A DNA stretch of 64,000 nt. Source: Micromonospora saelicesensis (GTDB lineage: Bacteria; Actinomycetota; Actinomycetes; Mycobacteriales; Micromonosporaceae). Shown here one piece after another: positions 36,180 to 44,767 of this stretch; positions within the stretch are counted from its first letter, which is position 1, and each line of letters begins with the position of its first letter. Location of the stretch: the NCBI RefSeq assembly GCF_900091575.1, contig NZ_FMCR01000001.1, positions 124,001 through 188,000 of the forward strand, in the 5' to 3' direction. The notes under the pieces are model-generated. The model made no database searches and had not been told where the DNA came from. It was given only the letters and a program-made list of their open reading frames with translations. The translations under genes were made by a program, and so were the position numbers.

Positions 36180-38009
36180 TCAGCGCTGCTGGTCGAGCAG
36201 GTCGTCGAGGTGAGTCGCTGTGCTGATCAACGACAGGTGACTGAAGGCCTGCGGGAAGTTGCCGATCTGCTCACCGGTCGGCGCGATTTCCTCGGAGTAA
36301 AGGCCGAGCGGGTTGCTGAAGGTGAGCATCTTCTCGAAGGTCAACCGCGCGTCGTCGATCCGGCCGGCCTGGGCGAGGGCCTGCACGTACCAGAAGGTGC
36401 ACATGCTGAAGGTGCCCTCGGTGCCGGCGAGGCCGTCCGGCGAGGCGTTCGGGTCGTAGCGGTAGACGAGGCTGTCGGAGACCAACTCGGCGTCGATTGC
36501 CCGCAGTGTCGACTCCCACATCGGGTCCATCGGCGAGATGAAGCCGAGCCCGGGCATGGCAAGCAGCGAGGCGTCCAGGATGTCTGTGCGGTAGTGCTGC
36601 ACGAAAGCTTGACGCCCCGGGTGGAAGCCACGCTTCATGACCTGCTCGTAGATGGTGTTGCGTTCGGTCGTCCAACGGGTGGTGTCACCGGGGCGCCCAC
36701 GGCGCTGCGCGAGGCGGATGGCGCGGTCCAGCGCCACCCAGGACATCATCCGTCCGTACGTGAAGTCCTGCCGCCCGGACCGGGTCTCCCAGATGCCGTC
36801 CTCGGGCTGGTCCCAGTGCTCGCAGAGCCAGTCCATCAGCTCTGCCGTCTTCCGCCACCCTTCGTACGGCGCGATCAGGCCATTCCGGTCGGCGAGTTCC
36901 AGGGAGTTGAGCGCCTCGCCGTGAATGTCGAGTTGCAGTTGGCCCGACGCGCCGTTGCCAATGCGCACCGGTGCCGACCCGCGGTATCCCTCCAGATGGC
37001 TGAGCACTTCCTCGGGCAGGTCCGGTGAGCCGTCGATCCGGTACATGATCTGGAGGGGCAGATCGGGGTCCCGTGCGTCCCGGATGCGCGCGTCGAGCCA
37101 GAGCAGATACTTCTCGGCCTCGTCGGTGAAGCCCAGGCGGAGCAGCGCGTGCACGGAGAAGGACGCGTCCCGGATCCAGGTGTAGCGGTAGTCCCAATTC
37201 CGCTGCCCGCCGATCTGCTCGGGCAGCCCCGCGGTGGGCGCGGCGACCAGGGCGCCGGTCGGCGCGTACGTCATCAGCTTGAGAGTCATCGCCGACCGCT
37301 CGACCGCCTCCCTCCAACGGCCCCGATAGCGGGAACGGTCCACCCACCGCCGCCAGAAGTCGCGGGTTTCGGCGAGCAGTTCGCACGCCTCCTCGGTGCT
37401 GAGTGCTCGGGGCGCGTGCGGGCAGGCCGTCTCCAGGACCACTCCGCCGATGTCACCCGCGTGCAGCGTGAACCGAGCCGATACGCCCTGCGCGTCGCGG
37501 TGGATGGCCCCCGCGTCGATCAGCCCTTTCGCATCCTTGAAGAGCGTGAGGGTGAAGTTCAGTGTCTGGCTCCGGAAGACGTCGCCCTCGGGGTGCACCT
37601 CAAGCTCGAACGGATCGCGTCCGTAGTTGAACCGGGGCTGACAGACGAAGCGGAACGGCATGCTGCCCCGGATCATGCGAACCAGCCGGATCAACCGGTG
37701 CCGGTTGGTGGCCCGTTCACCCGTGACGGGCATGAAGTCCAACAATTCGCCCACGCCGTCGGCACTGTGAAAGCGGGTGATGAGGATCGGCGTACCGGGC
37801 AGGTAGAGCTGCTTGCTCGTGTAGTCGACGCCGTCGGGCGAGAGCTGGAAGTGGCCGCCGTTGCGGCGGTCCAGCAGCGCGCCGAAGACGCTCGGCGAGT
37901 CGAAGCGGGGCGCGCAGAACCAGTCGACCGTACCGTCCGTGCTGATCAGCGCCGCGGTCTGTAGATCACCGATCAGACCGTGGTCCTCGACTGCCGGGTA
38001 GCTGTCCAC
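36180..38009 (-). CDS. Glycoside hydrolase family 15 protein (trehalase/glucoamylase-like)
   Basis: The 609-residue protein opens DHGLIGDLQTAALISTDGTV followed by DWFCAPRFDSPSVF, the N-terminal super-beta-sandwich of bacterial GH15. The (alpha/alpha)6 barrel has WDYRYTWIRDASFSVHALLR, LEGYRGSAPVRIGNGASGQL and a catalytic-base region GLYSEEIAPTGEQIGNFPQA. In actinobacteria this family includes trehalases that split trehalose into two glucoses, as well as glucoamylases; sequence alone does not decide. No signal peptide, so it works inside the cell. The GTG at 38009 follows GCGGGGGAT; an earlier in-frame codon at 38036 is less likely. Confidence 0.9.
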   Translation of the reverse strand: MDSYPAVEDHGLIGDLQTAALISTDGTVDWFCAPRFDSPSVFGALLDRRNGGHFQLSPDGVDYTSKQLYLPGTPILITRFHSADGVGELLDFMPVTGERATNRHRLIRLVRMIRGSMPFRFVCQPRFNYGRDPFELEVHPEGDVFRSQTLNFTLTLFKDAKGLIDAGAIHRDAQGVSARFTLHAGDIGGVVLETACPHAPRALSTEEACELLAETRDFWRRWVDRSRYRGRWREAVERSAMTLKLMTYAPTGALVAAPTAGLPEQIGGQRNWDYRYTWIRDASFSVHALLRLGFTDEAEKYLLWLDARIRDARDPDLPLQIMYRIDGSPDLPEEVLSHLEGYRGSAPVRIGNGASGQLQLDIHGEALNSLELADRNGLIAPYEGWRKTAELMDWLCEHWDQPEDGIWETRSGRQDFTYGRMMSWVALDRAIRLAQRRGRPGDTTRWTTERNTIYEQVMKRGFHPGRQAFVQHYRTDILDASLLAMPGLGFISPMDPMWESTLRAIDAELVSDSLVYRYDPNASPDGLAGTEGTFSMCTFWYVQALAQAGRIDDARLTFEKMLTFSNPLGLYSEEIAPTGEQIGNFPQAFSHLSLISTATHLDDLLDQQR

Positions 38010-38105
38010 GCCATCCCCCGCCACTCGTACTGGCAATGGCGGCGACTACCCGGGCACCGACGAAAGATGCGGCCCCGGGCTCGACACCGCCGAGACCGGC
38101 AACTC

Positions 38106-38130
38106 ATTGCGGAAGCAAACCTTCCGCAAT
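38106..38130. promoter_or_regulatory. Perfect inverted repeat upstream of a VOC gene
   Basis: ATTGCGGAAG (38106-38115) and CTTCCGCAAT (38121-38130) pair perfectly around the spacer CAAAC. It lies 45 bases before the VOC gene in the divergent region with GH15, and looks like an operator of an ArsR-, MarR- or TetR-type repressor not encoded nearby. Confidence 0.65.
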
Positions 38131-38174
38131 CGTCGATAGCGTCGACACCAACGACATCGACGAGAGGACACCTG

Positions 38175-38600
38175 ATGAGCCTGCGAGGATTCGCCACCCT
38201 GAACATCTGGGCGGACGACGTGACAGCCGCCACGGCCTGGTACGCGGACTTTCTTGGCATCGAGGCGTACTTCATGCGCCCTGGCCCCGACGGACGCCCG
38301 GCCTACACCGAGTTCCGCATCGGGGACTATCAGGCCGAGCTGGGCATCATCGACCGCAGGTATGCACCGGCCGGCGCGGCGGCCGGGCCCGGCGGCGCGA
38401 TCATGCACTGGTGCGTCGACGACCTCGACGCGACCGTCGAGCGGCTGCTGGCGTTGGGCGCCACTGAGTACCAGCCGATCACTCCGCACGGGGACGAGGG
38501 GTTCATCACCGCAGCGGTGGTCGACCCGTTCGGCAACGTGCTGGGGGTCATGAGGAACCCGCACTACCTCGACGTCCTCGCGTCGCTGAAGGCGACCTGA
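38175..38600 (+). CDS. VOC-family protein (glyoxalase-like)
   Basis: A 141-residue single-domain VOC protein: FATLNIWADDVTAATAWYAD at the N terminus, AELGIIDRRYAP in the middle, MHWCVDDLDATVERLLALGA as the second module, and VVDPFGNVLGVMRNPHY at the end. The metal or ligand cannot be named; the layout resembles bleomycin-resistance-like and PhnB-like proteins. GAGAGGA lies upstream of ATG 38175. The gene has a strong palindrome in front, so it is probably inducible. Confidence 0.88.
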   Translation: MSLRGFATLNIWADDVTAATAWYADFLGIEAYFMRPGPDGRPAYTEFRIGDYQAELGIIDRRYAPAGAAAGPGGAIMHWCVDDLDATVERLLALGATEYQPITPHGDEGFITAAVVDPFGNVLGVMRNPHYLDVLASLKAT

Positions 38601-38614
38601 CGGGTGAACGGGGT

Positions 38615-39831
38615 TCAGTCCCACTCGTCCCGACCCGACGTCTGGCGCACCAGCGCTGCCGCCTCGTCGGTGTCCAACCCACTGGCGATGAGCAGGTCCT
38701 GGGCGGCCGTGCGGAATTCACCCGCGGCGATCATCCCCGAGTAGCCCAACCGGTGGGCGTGCGGACGGGTGGGATCCGGCGCGGGCTGCCCCTGCGCCTC
38801 TTCGACCAGCTTGAGAGCGGTCAGGATCTGCTGGCGCGCCTCCCGCGGGTCCGCCCGCTCGGGAGTGGTGGTGCGTCTCAGCGTATGCATGCTGGTGGCC
38901 AGCAGCTCGATGGCTGCTGCGAACTCCTCCGGTATCGGCTCATCCTCCCGGAGAGCCTTGGCCAGTCTCCGCGCAACGGCCCGACAGCCGTAGAGGCTCC
39001 GCTCAAGATGTTTGACGGCCCGGGTGTAGCGGGCCAGCAACCGACGTTGGTGCCACCGTAGCGGCGCCAGTCGCACCACCTCCTGGGCAGCCTCGACCCC
39101 TTCGTCCAGCGCGGTCACCCGCGACCCGAGGATCCGCAGGCCGGTCAGACTCTGCTCGGTGGTGTCAAGGTCCCGACGACGCAACGCCCCGCCCAGCTGT
39201 GCAGGGCGGCGATAGCCGGGTCGAGGACCGGTTCGGCCAGCCGCTGCACCGTCCGTTGCGGGTGGATGGGCACCACCAGCAGACCGACCGCCAACCCGAC
39301 CAGTCCGCCGACCGCGGCATCGACGAAGCGAGGAACGGACAGGTCACGCACTGGCGGTTCCAGGGTGGCGATGAGCACCGCGGTGCCACCGGCCTGGGTG
39401 AGCAGGGAGCCACCGCCCTTGAGCAGGATGGCGACGATGATCGCCAGTACGACGACCAGGCCGGTCTGCCAGGGTCCGATGCCGAACAGCGGCATGACCG
39501 CGTCGCCGACGGCGAGCCCGAGGACGACCCCGACCAGCAGCTCGATGGTGCGCCGCAGGCGTGTGCCCATCGAGGCGGCCACGATGCCGACAGCTGTGGT
39601 GGGCGCGAGGACCGGGGAGGGATTGTCCAGGAACTGGGCCCCCACGAACCAGGCGATCGTCGCCGCGACGCCGGCCTGCACGGCGAGCAGCCCGTAGAGG
39701 CGGAACCGCCAGGCGCGGGAGCGCAACCCGTGCCGCACCGGATTGGGCAGGCTGGCCCAGGTTCGACCGGCCCGGGACACCCCGTGCGGGGGCGGGTCGT
39801 CGTCAGCTGCCGGCTCCTGTTTGGCGGGCAT
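38615..39831 (-). pseudogene. FUSC-family transporter gene broken by a frameshift
   Basis: Two parts in different frames make up one FUSC protein. The first (39831 to about 39145) encodes the N-terminal membrane half with GLLAVQAGVAATIAWFVGAQ, VGIVAASMGTRLRRTIELLV and GVVLGLAVGDAVMPLF. The second (about 39184 to 38615) encodes the helical cytoplasmic half (QEVVRLAPLRWHQRRLLARY onward). Adding one G to the G4 run at 39187-39190 joins them as LHSWAG-ALRRRDLDTTEQS. So either a true one-base deletion or a sequencing error explains it. Intact members are aromatic-acid-type exporters. If real, translation stops after about 228 residues. Confidence 0.75.
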
Positions 39832-39896
39832 CCACGCCGCTTACCCAGCGGATACGAACCTATCCGGCGAGCGAGCCGAATCGTGCGGACGCCCCG

Positions 39897-40193
39897 TCAG
39901 TGGGCGGGGTTCGGTGTGTGCGGGAGTTTGCCGAGTTGGCGCCAGTTCGTCTCGGCGACGTCGACACCGTAGTGCTTGGCGGCGGCGAGGATGTTCTGGA
40001 AGGCCAGGTCCCGGTCCTTGTCGGTGACGCCCTGCACCTGATCGAACCGGGCGACGGCGTTGCGGACGTGGCTGGCGTCGGTCATCGGTTCCTTGCGTTT
40101 GCCGGGAAACGCGAAGACGGTCTCCGGCAGCTCGCGCTTGTCCTTGTCCGACAGGCCACCGTGCTTCTCGTGGGGCTTCCAGGTGGATTTCAT
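39897..40193 (-). CDS. Small DUF6582-like protein
   Basis: A 98-residue soluble protein. The core (LPETVFAFPGKRKEPMTDAS, then HVRNAVARFDQVQGVTDKDR and FQNILAAAKHYGVDV) matches a pattern I recall as DUF6582, found in many bacteria and in some phages beside DNA-processing genes. The helical bundle DxxHVRNAxARF may bind nucleic acid, but no function is proven. No signal peptide or membrane segment. It is on its own, following the broken FUSC gene's upstream end by 65 bases. Confidence 0.7.
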   Translation of the reverse strand: MKSTWKPHEKHGGLSDKDKRELPETVFAFPGKRKEPMTDASHVRNAVARFDQVQGVTDKDRDLAFQNILAAAKHYGVDVAETNWRQLGKLPHTPNPAH

Positions 40194-40337
40194 CGCCCAG
40201 CATTACCCGCACGCTGCCCGGCAGCACCTCCGATGCCGACATTTTCCCGACCACCGCCACCGGCAAGATCCATATCATGCCGACACCTCTGGTCGAGGCC
40301 GAAGCCCTGCACACGCCGTCCTCTGTGGAGTGCGAGC

Positions 40338-40649
40338 ATGGCCGGCATGGATATCTATGAGGACTCCCGTACGGTGTCACGCTCCGACCTGGCCGCCTGG
40401 CTGCGCCAACTGGCGAACCAGCTGGAGTCTGACGGGCGGCTCTTCTACGGCGCGGCGGGCGCGGTGACTGTCGCGGACACCGTGCGGTGCGAGCTGGAGA
40501 TCGAGCGGGAGAACGAGACGGAGGTGTCCGTCGAGATCGAGTTCTCCTGGACCGAGCCCGCGCGCGTCAAGGTGGCGGACGAGGAGCAGCCCTCGAAGGA
40601 CGACGAGGCCGCCGAGCCGACCGACGCCACCCCGCACGCCGCCTCCTAG
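40338..40649 (+). CDS. amphi-Trp domain protein
   Basis: A 103-residue protein with the amphi-Trp pattern: MDIYEDSRTVSRSDLAAWLR, LANQLESDGRLFYGAAGAVT, VRCELEIERENETEVSVEIE and FSWTE at the end of the sheet. A charged, probably flexible tail follows. The domain's function is unknown; members are widespread in archaea and bacteria. GGAG is seven bases before ATG 40338; a second ATG at 40347 is a weaker choice. A strong terminator follows. Confidence 0.85.
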   Translation: MAGMDIYEDSRTVSRSDLAAWLRQLANQLESDGRLFYGAAGAVTVADTVRCELEIERENETEVSVEIEFSWTEPARVKVADEEQPSKDDEAAEPTDATPHAAS

Positions 40650-40668
40650 CTACGGGTATCAGAAGTAG

Positions 40669-40700
40669 CCGGGGCCAGGCCCGTGTCGGCCTGGCCCCGG
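40669..40700. terminator. Bidirectional terminator
   Basis: CCGGGGCCAGGCC and GGCCTGGCCCCGG form a perfect 13-bp stem around a 6-base loop, between the converging amphi-Trp and beta-helix genes. Confidence 0.85.
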
Positions 40701-40712
40701 GGTCTGGTCGGG

Positions 40713-43415
40713 TCAGCTACGCAGCGTCCACCGCTGGTTCGTGCCGCCGTTGCAGGACCAGAGGATGAGCTTGGTGCCGTTGGCCGTGGCGGCGCCGTTG
40801 GCATCGAGGCAGAGCCCCGACTGGGCGTTCGTCACGGTGCCGTTGGTGTTGACGTTCCACTGCTGGTTGAGCCCACCGTGGCAGTCCCAGATGATGACCG
40901 CGGTGCCGTTGGCAGTGCCCGCCCCGGAGGCGTCCAGGCACTTGTTGCCGTACACGGTCAGCTGCTTGCTGGCGGTGTGGGTCCACCGCTGGTTGGTGCC
41001 GGTGGAGCAGTCCCAGAGCTGGGTCTGAGTGCCGTTGGTGGTCGAGGAGTTGGGCACCTCGACACAACGGCCGGACTGGCCACCCACGAGTTGTCCGCTT
41101 CCCGTACCGCTGCCGCCGCCCTGCTGCTGCCGGACGATCGAAGTCGACTCGGCCGACCGGTTGCCCTGTGCGTCGACGACGTAGAGCCGGTACTCGCCCT
41201 GAGTGGCCGGCACGGCGATGGACGTGGCGGTGCCGGCGGCCCTGGTCATCGTCGCCCCGGCGGTGAAGGTGGTCGTGCCGTACGGAGCCAACCAGACCGA
41301 CCTGGTGGCGTCGCCGATGCTCCGGATCGGGATCGACGCGGTGGCACTGGTGACGAAGGTGCTGGCCGGCAGCACGTAGTTCGGCGCGGAGAAGTTGCTC
41401 GCCGGAATGATGTCCCGGTACGCGTCCTCAAGGCCGGAATTCGCGGCGATGCCGTACGCCACCGCCGGCCAGACATAGTCGGATGAGACGAGGATGTCGC
41501 CGACCGTGCTGTTCGGCAGATTCTTGTTCGAGACCTTGTTGATCGGGCCGTAGATCTGCGTGATGCTCAGATCGTGTTTCCGCCCGAAGTCGTCCGAGTT
41601 GATCATCCAGGTGACGTTCTTGTCGATACTCAGGACGTTGTCGCGGAAGGTGATGAAGGCCGAGCCCTCATCCGGGTGCAGTCCGTACTTGTGGCCCGAC
41701 GGAACGCCCTGGAGGTAGTTGTTGGTAATGGTGGTGCCGGGCTGGCTCCCGAGCGTGTAAATGGGAGCCGTGTCGCTCAGGCGTTGCACCGTGTCGATGA
41801 TGTGGTTGTAGCTGATGGTGTTGTTTCTTGCCGTGGTGGTCGGCCGGTTCGGCACGATCGAGCCCGACGATCCGTCGAAGTTCCACCAGCCCCAGCCGAG
41901 CGTGATGCCCGACCACGGGGTCTTCTCGATCCGGTTGCGCTGGATGGTGAGGGTGTCGGCGAAGTACGCGGAGATGGGGCTGTGCCCGTTGAACAGGACC
42001 GCGCTGTCGTAGAGGTAGTTGTTCTTGATGTCGATGTTCTTCGGTAGCCCCTCGACCGACGCGGAGTACTTCTCGCGGTTGGTCGACGTGCCATCCCCGA
42101 TGTAGACGTGCTGCGGATGGCCCACGAGGATCGCGGACCCGGCAACGTCGTTGGTGTGGTTGCCGATCAACTGGGTGCCCTGCACGTCGTTGACCATGCT
42201 GATCCCGTCGGCACCGGTGTGTTGGATCCGGTTGCGTTGCAGGAGGATCCCGTCGGCGTTCTGCACCTGGACGATGCCGGGAACCACGTCGACGTTGCGG
42301 TAGTGATAGACGTGGAAGTTCCCCTTGGCATACACGTTCGCGCTGAGGTTGCCCTGCTGCGCCTGCTTGAAGGACGATCCTGCGACGTTGACCAGGTTCC
42401 AGTCGGAGTGCTGCACCGTCAGGCCGGAGAACGTGATGTTGCGCGCGTGGCTGCTCGTCGAGGTGCCGGCCACCCGCAACACGGTGGTCACGTTGTTCGG
42501 CGCGTAGACCGTCGCGGTCGACATGTTCTCGGCACTGGCCTTGTAGTAGTAGAGCGTCCGACTGGTCTTGTCGAAGTAGAACTCGCCGGGGGCGTCCAGG
42601 AACTCGTAGGCGTTCATCACCTTGTGGGTTCCACCAACCTGGGCGTTGCCGTTGAACGCGCCCTGCGCGATGGCCGCACCCGGTTGCTGGAAGAGGGCCA
42701 CCCGGTTGGCGCCGTCGGAACTCGTGGTCACCTGGCGGACGCCCACGATGGCCGTGGTCCAGGTCGTTCCGGTCTCGATCTCGATGTCGTCCTGGTTGTT
42801 GGCGACGGCCGGGAAATCGTTCAGGCTGTATTTTGCGCCGTCGCACTGCGAGCCCGACTCCCAGGCCCACGAGGCCTGGTTGGCCGTGATGTTGTACGTC
42901 CCGTAACAGCCCGCCGAGCTGATCGTCTTCGACGCCATGAACGCGCGCTTGTCATTGACGTAGAGCGCCCGCAGCTTGTTGGCGCGGTCGAGCGGCGCCT
43001 TCCAGATGTTGCCGCTGTGCTGGCTCCATCCGGTCACCTGGACGCCGCCGTCGAGGACCGGCTTCTCATTGGCGTAGGCCGCGTAGCTGATCCGGAATCC
43101 GTTGGTACCGGAGTCGCTCGACCCGAATTCGACAGTGCTGCTCACCGGATAGGTTCCACCACGGAGGTAGACGTTCACGTCGCCGGTCATGTTCGTGTTC
43201 ACCGTACGGACGACGTCCCGGGCACGTTGCAGAGTCCGGAATGGCGACTGCAGGGTGCCCGCATTGGCGTCGTTACCGTCCGGGGCGACATAGTAGGTCG
43301 CCTGGACCGCGGCCGAGGCCGGTAGTTGGTTTGTCAGCACTGCCGGCAGTGTGGCGGCGACAAGCGCCGCCACCGCCAACACTGACATTCGAGCGGTGGA
43401 TATGGCTGACTTCAC
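40713..43415 (-). CDS. Secreted right-handed beta-helix protein with ricin-type lectin domain
   Basis: A 900-residue exported protein. The signal peptide ends near LPASAAVQA (about residue 35). Then comes YYVAPDGNDANAGTLQSPFR, the entry strand of beta-helix glycosidases and lyases such as GH141 and GH120 relatives. The central region has many short beta-helix turns (ILLQRNRIQHTGADGISM, LTIQRNRIEKTPWSGITL). The last 125 residues form a ricin B (CBM13) domain with three Q-x-W-type repeats (TQLWDC..NQRW, VIIWDC..NQQW, LILWSC..NQRW). It likely breaks down a plant or fungal polysaccharide outside the cell; the substrate is unknown. GTG 43415 has AGAGGA upstream. Confidence 0.85.
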   Translation of the reverse strand: MKSAISTARMSVLAVAALVAATLPAVLTNQLPASAAVQATYYVAPDGNDANAGTLQSPFRTLQRARDVVRTVNTNMTGDVNVYLRGGTYPVSSTVEFGSSDSGTNGFRISYAAYANEKPVLDGGVQVTGWSQHSGNIWKAPLDRANKLRALYVNDKRAFMASKTISSAGCYGTYNITANQASWAWESGSQCDGAKYSLNDFPAVANNQDDIEIETGTTWTTAIVGVRQVTTSSDGANRVALFQQPGAAIAQGAFNGNAQVGGTHKVMNAYEFLDAPGEFYFDKTSRTLYYYKASAENMSTATVYAPNNVTTVLRVAGTSTSSHARNITFSGLTVQHSDWNLVNVAGSSFKQAQQGNLSANVYAKGNFHVYHYRNVDVVPGIVQVQNADGILLQRNRIQHTGADGISMVNDVQGTQLIGNHTNDVAGSAILVGHPQHVYIGDGTSTNREKYSASVEGLPKNIDIKNNYLYDSAVLFNGHSPISAYFADTLTIQRNRIEKTPWSGITLGWGWWNFDGSSGSIVPNRPTTTARNNTISYNHIIDTVQRLSDTAPIYTLGSQPGTTITNNYLQGVPSGHKYGLHPDEGSAFITFRDNVLSIDKNVTWMINSDDFGRKHDLSITQIYGPINKVSNKNLPNSTVGDILVSSDYVWPAVAYGIAANSGLEDAYRDIIPASNFSAPNYVLPASTFVTSATASIPIRSIGDATRSVWLAPYGTTTFTAGATMTRAAGTATSIAVPATQGEYRLYVVDAQGNRSAESTSIVRQQQGGGSGTGSGQLVGGQSGRCVEVPNSSTTNGTQTQLWDCSTGTNQRWTHTASKQLTVYGNKCLDASGAGTANGTAVIIWDCHGGLNQQWNVNTNGTVTNAQSGLCLDANGAATANGTKLILWSCNGGTNQRWTLRS

Positions 43416-43895
43416 GTCTGTTCCTCTCACTGGTCGTCGATGTGGTGCCCAAAGTGCGTATCGAGCGACGAGTACGGAACAGCGACGCCACTAAGGGCCG
43501 GCGGGGACTTCCGTCGCCCCGACCGCACTCTTTGTTAACCGCCCCGAAATTCTTACTGGGAGCGTAGGTCACACGTCTGACCAATGCAACCGGCAATTGG
43601 AGGGCGTCTATGCAGAAATGCCCTCGGACCGGGCAGATCAACCCTGCCGGCCGCGCACCCCTGCTTACGTCGTCCGACGAATCCGCAGCGACGACGCGGG
43701 GCTCGTCGTCGCTGCCGGCGACCGCCACGGATCCCCTTGCCTGATTCGTTTGCGGCATCAGCTCCATAGGCACCGAAGTCACTGAGCCCCGCCCACCCTG
43801 GCGGTCACCAGAGGCTCAGCGGCCACCCCGGGCCGGACCGACGATCATCCCGCCCCAGGACCCGGTTAATCGAGACGCCGTAACGCCGAAAGGCT

Positions 43896-43908
43896 CCGAA
43901 AGTTTCGG
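43896..43908. promoter_or_regulatory. CCGAAAGTTTCGG palindrome
   Basis: A perfect 13-bp palindrome, resembling the CGAAA-type elements known upstream of actinomycete xylanase genes. The same CCGAAAGTTT occurs at 44052-44061 in the leader of the CotH operon. The palindrome is flanked loosely by CCGTAA and TTACGG. Confidence 0.6.
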
Positions 43909-44009
43909 CGGCCTTACGGGCCGCGGCGGCACCCCGAGCCTGCCCACGTCAGGCGCCCCGCACCCTCGCCGGCCGGCCCAGGGACCTGGATGCGCACACG
44001 GATCACACA

Positions 44010-44038
44010 TTGACTTGCGTTAATGTTCTGCTTACAGT
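44010..44038 (+). promoter_or_regulatory. Promoter of the DUF4956 - VTC - CotH operon
   Basis: TTGACT (44010-44015) and TACAGT (44033-44038) lie exactly 17 bases apart. Transcription would begin near 44045, giving a 120-base leader. Two CCGAAA-type boxes directly follow, where a repressor could block elongation. Confidence 0.7.
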
Positions 44039-44164
44039 CACCAACGAAATACCGAAAGTTTACCGAAAAGTAGCCCGGAGGTCCGGCCACCTTCCGCAGG
44101 TCGCCACGCAGCGACGGCGGCTGGCGTCGGTCCGCTCCGGCGTGAACCAGGAGGAACCCCAGCG

Positions 44165-44767
44165 ATGTCGCAGCTCGTCCTGTTCGCGATCGACATCTGC
44201 GCGGTGGCGCTGCTCGTCTTCGGGCTCTACTTCCCCCGACACCGCCGGCGCGACCTGGTCGTCGCCTATCTGGGGGTCAACGTCGGCGTCCTCGCGGTGG
44301 CGAGCGCGCTGAGCGCCAGTGACGTCGGGGCCGGGCTCGGGCTGGGGCTGGCGCTGTTCGGAGTGCTCTCCATCATCCGACTCCGGTCGACGGAGCTCGA
44401 CCAGCACGAGGTCGCGTACTACTTCTCCGCTCTCGCACTGGGCATTCTCGGCGCACTCAGCACCACCTCGGTCTGGCTCAGCGGCGGCCTGATGGCACTC
44501 ATCGTCGCGGTGATGTTCGTCGGCGATCACCGACGGCTGCTCCGGCACTACCGGCACCAGATCATGGTGCTCGACTCCGCCGTCACCGATCACGTCGCTC
44601 TCGTCGCCCAGTTGGAGCAACTGCTCAACGCCCGGGTGCACAACGCCATCGTCCAGCGGCTCGACATGGTCAATGAGACCACCGTGGTCGACGTCCGATA
44701 CTCGGTCGCCCGGCGCAGCGCGGCGGCCGGCACCAGCAAGTCGGTACGGGCCGGAGCGCTCCGATGA
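44165..44767 (+). CDS. DUF4956 membrane protein
   Basis: A 200-residue protein. Predicted helices are LVLFAIDICAVALLVFGLYF, LVVAYLGVNVGVLAVASAL, ALFGVLSIIRLRSTELDQHE (the DUF4956 hallmark, with an I-R-L-R-S/T motif), and YYFSALALGILGAL. The C-terminal third is cytoplasmic. AGGAGG precedes the ATG. It is the first gene of a three-gene operon, ending in ATGA shared with the VTC-domain gene. DUF4956, VTC and CotH are found together in many bacteria, but their joint job is unknown. Confidence 0.88.
   Translation: MSQLVLFAIDICAVALLVFGLYFPRHRRRDLVVAYLGVNVGVLAVASALSASDVGAGLGLGLALFGVLSIIRLRSTELDQHEVAYYFSALALGILGALSTTSVWLSGGLMALIVAVMFVGDHRRLLRHYRHQIMVLDSAVTDHVALVAQLEQLLNARVHNAIVQRLDMVNETTVVDVRYSVARRSAAAGTSKSVRAGALR

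Larger units (their letters stand above)
43416..44164. other. 749-base gene-free region between two secreted-protein operons
   Basis: No convincing gene is found; short open frames here lack start sites or family resemblance. It holds a 13-bp palindrome at 43896-43908, a sigma70-type promoter at 44010-44038, and CCGAAAGTTT with CCGAAAAG at 44052-44070. The remainder, about 43416-43870, is the 5' flank of the beta-helix gene, with GTTAAC at 43534-43539 and no further structure I can support. Confidence 0.7.

Noticed and set aside
43816..44010. A 64-codon minus-strand open frame in the long intergenic region
   Set aside because: It has a Cys/Pro/Arg-rich sequence unlike any family and no ribosome site, and it covers the CCGAAAGTTTCGG palindrome.
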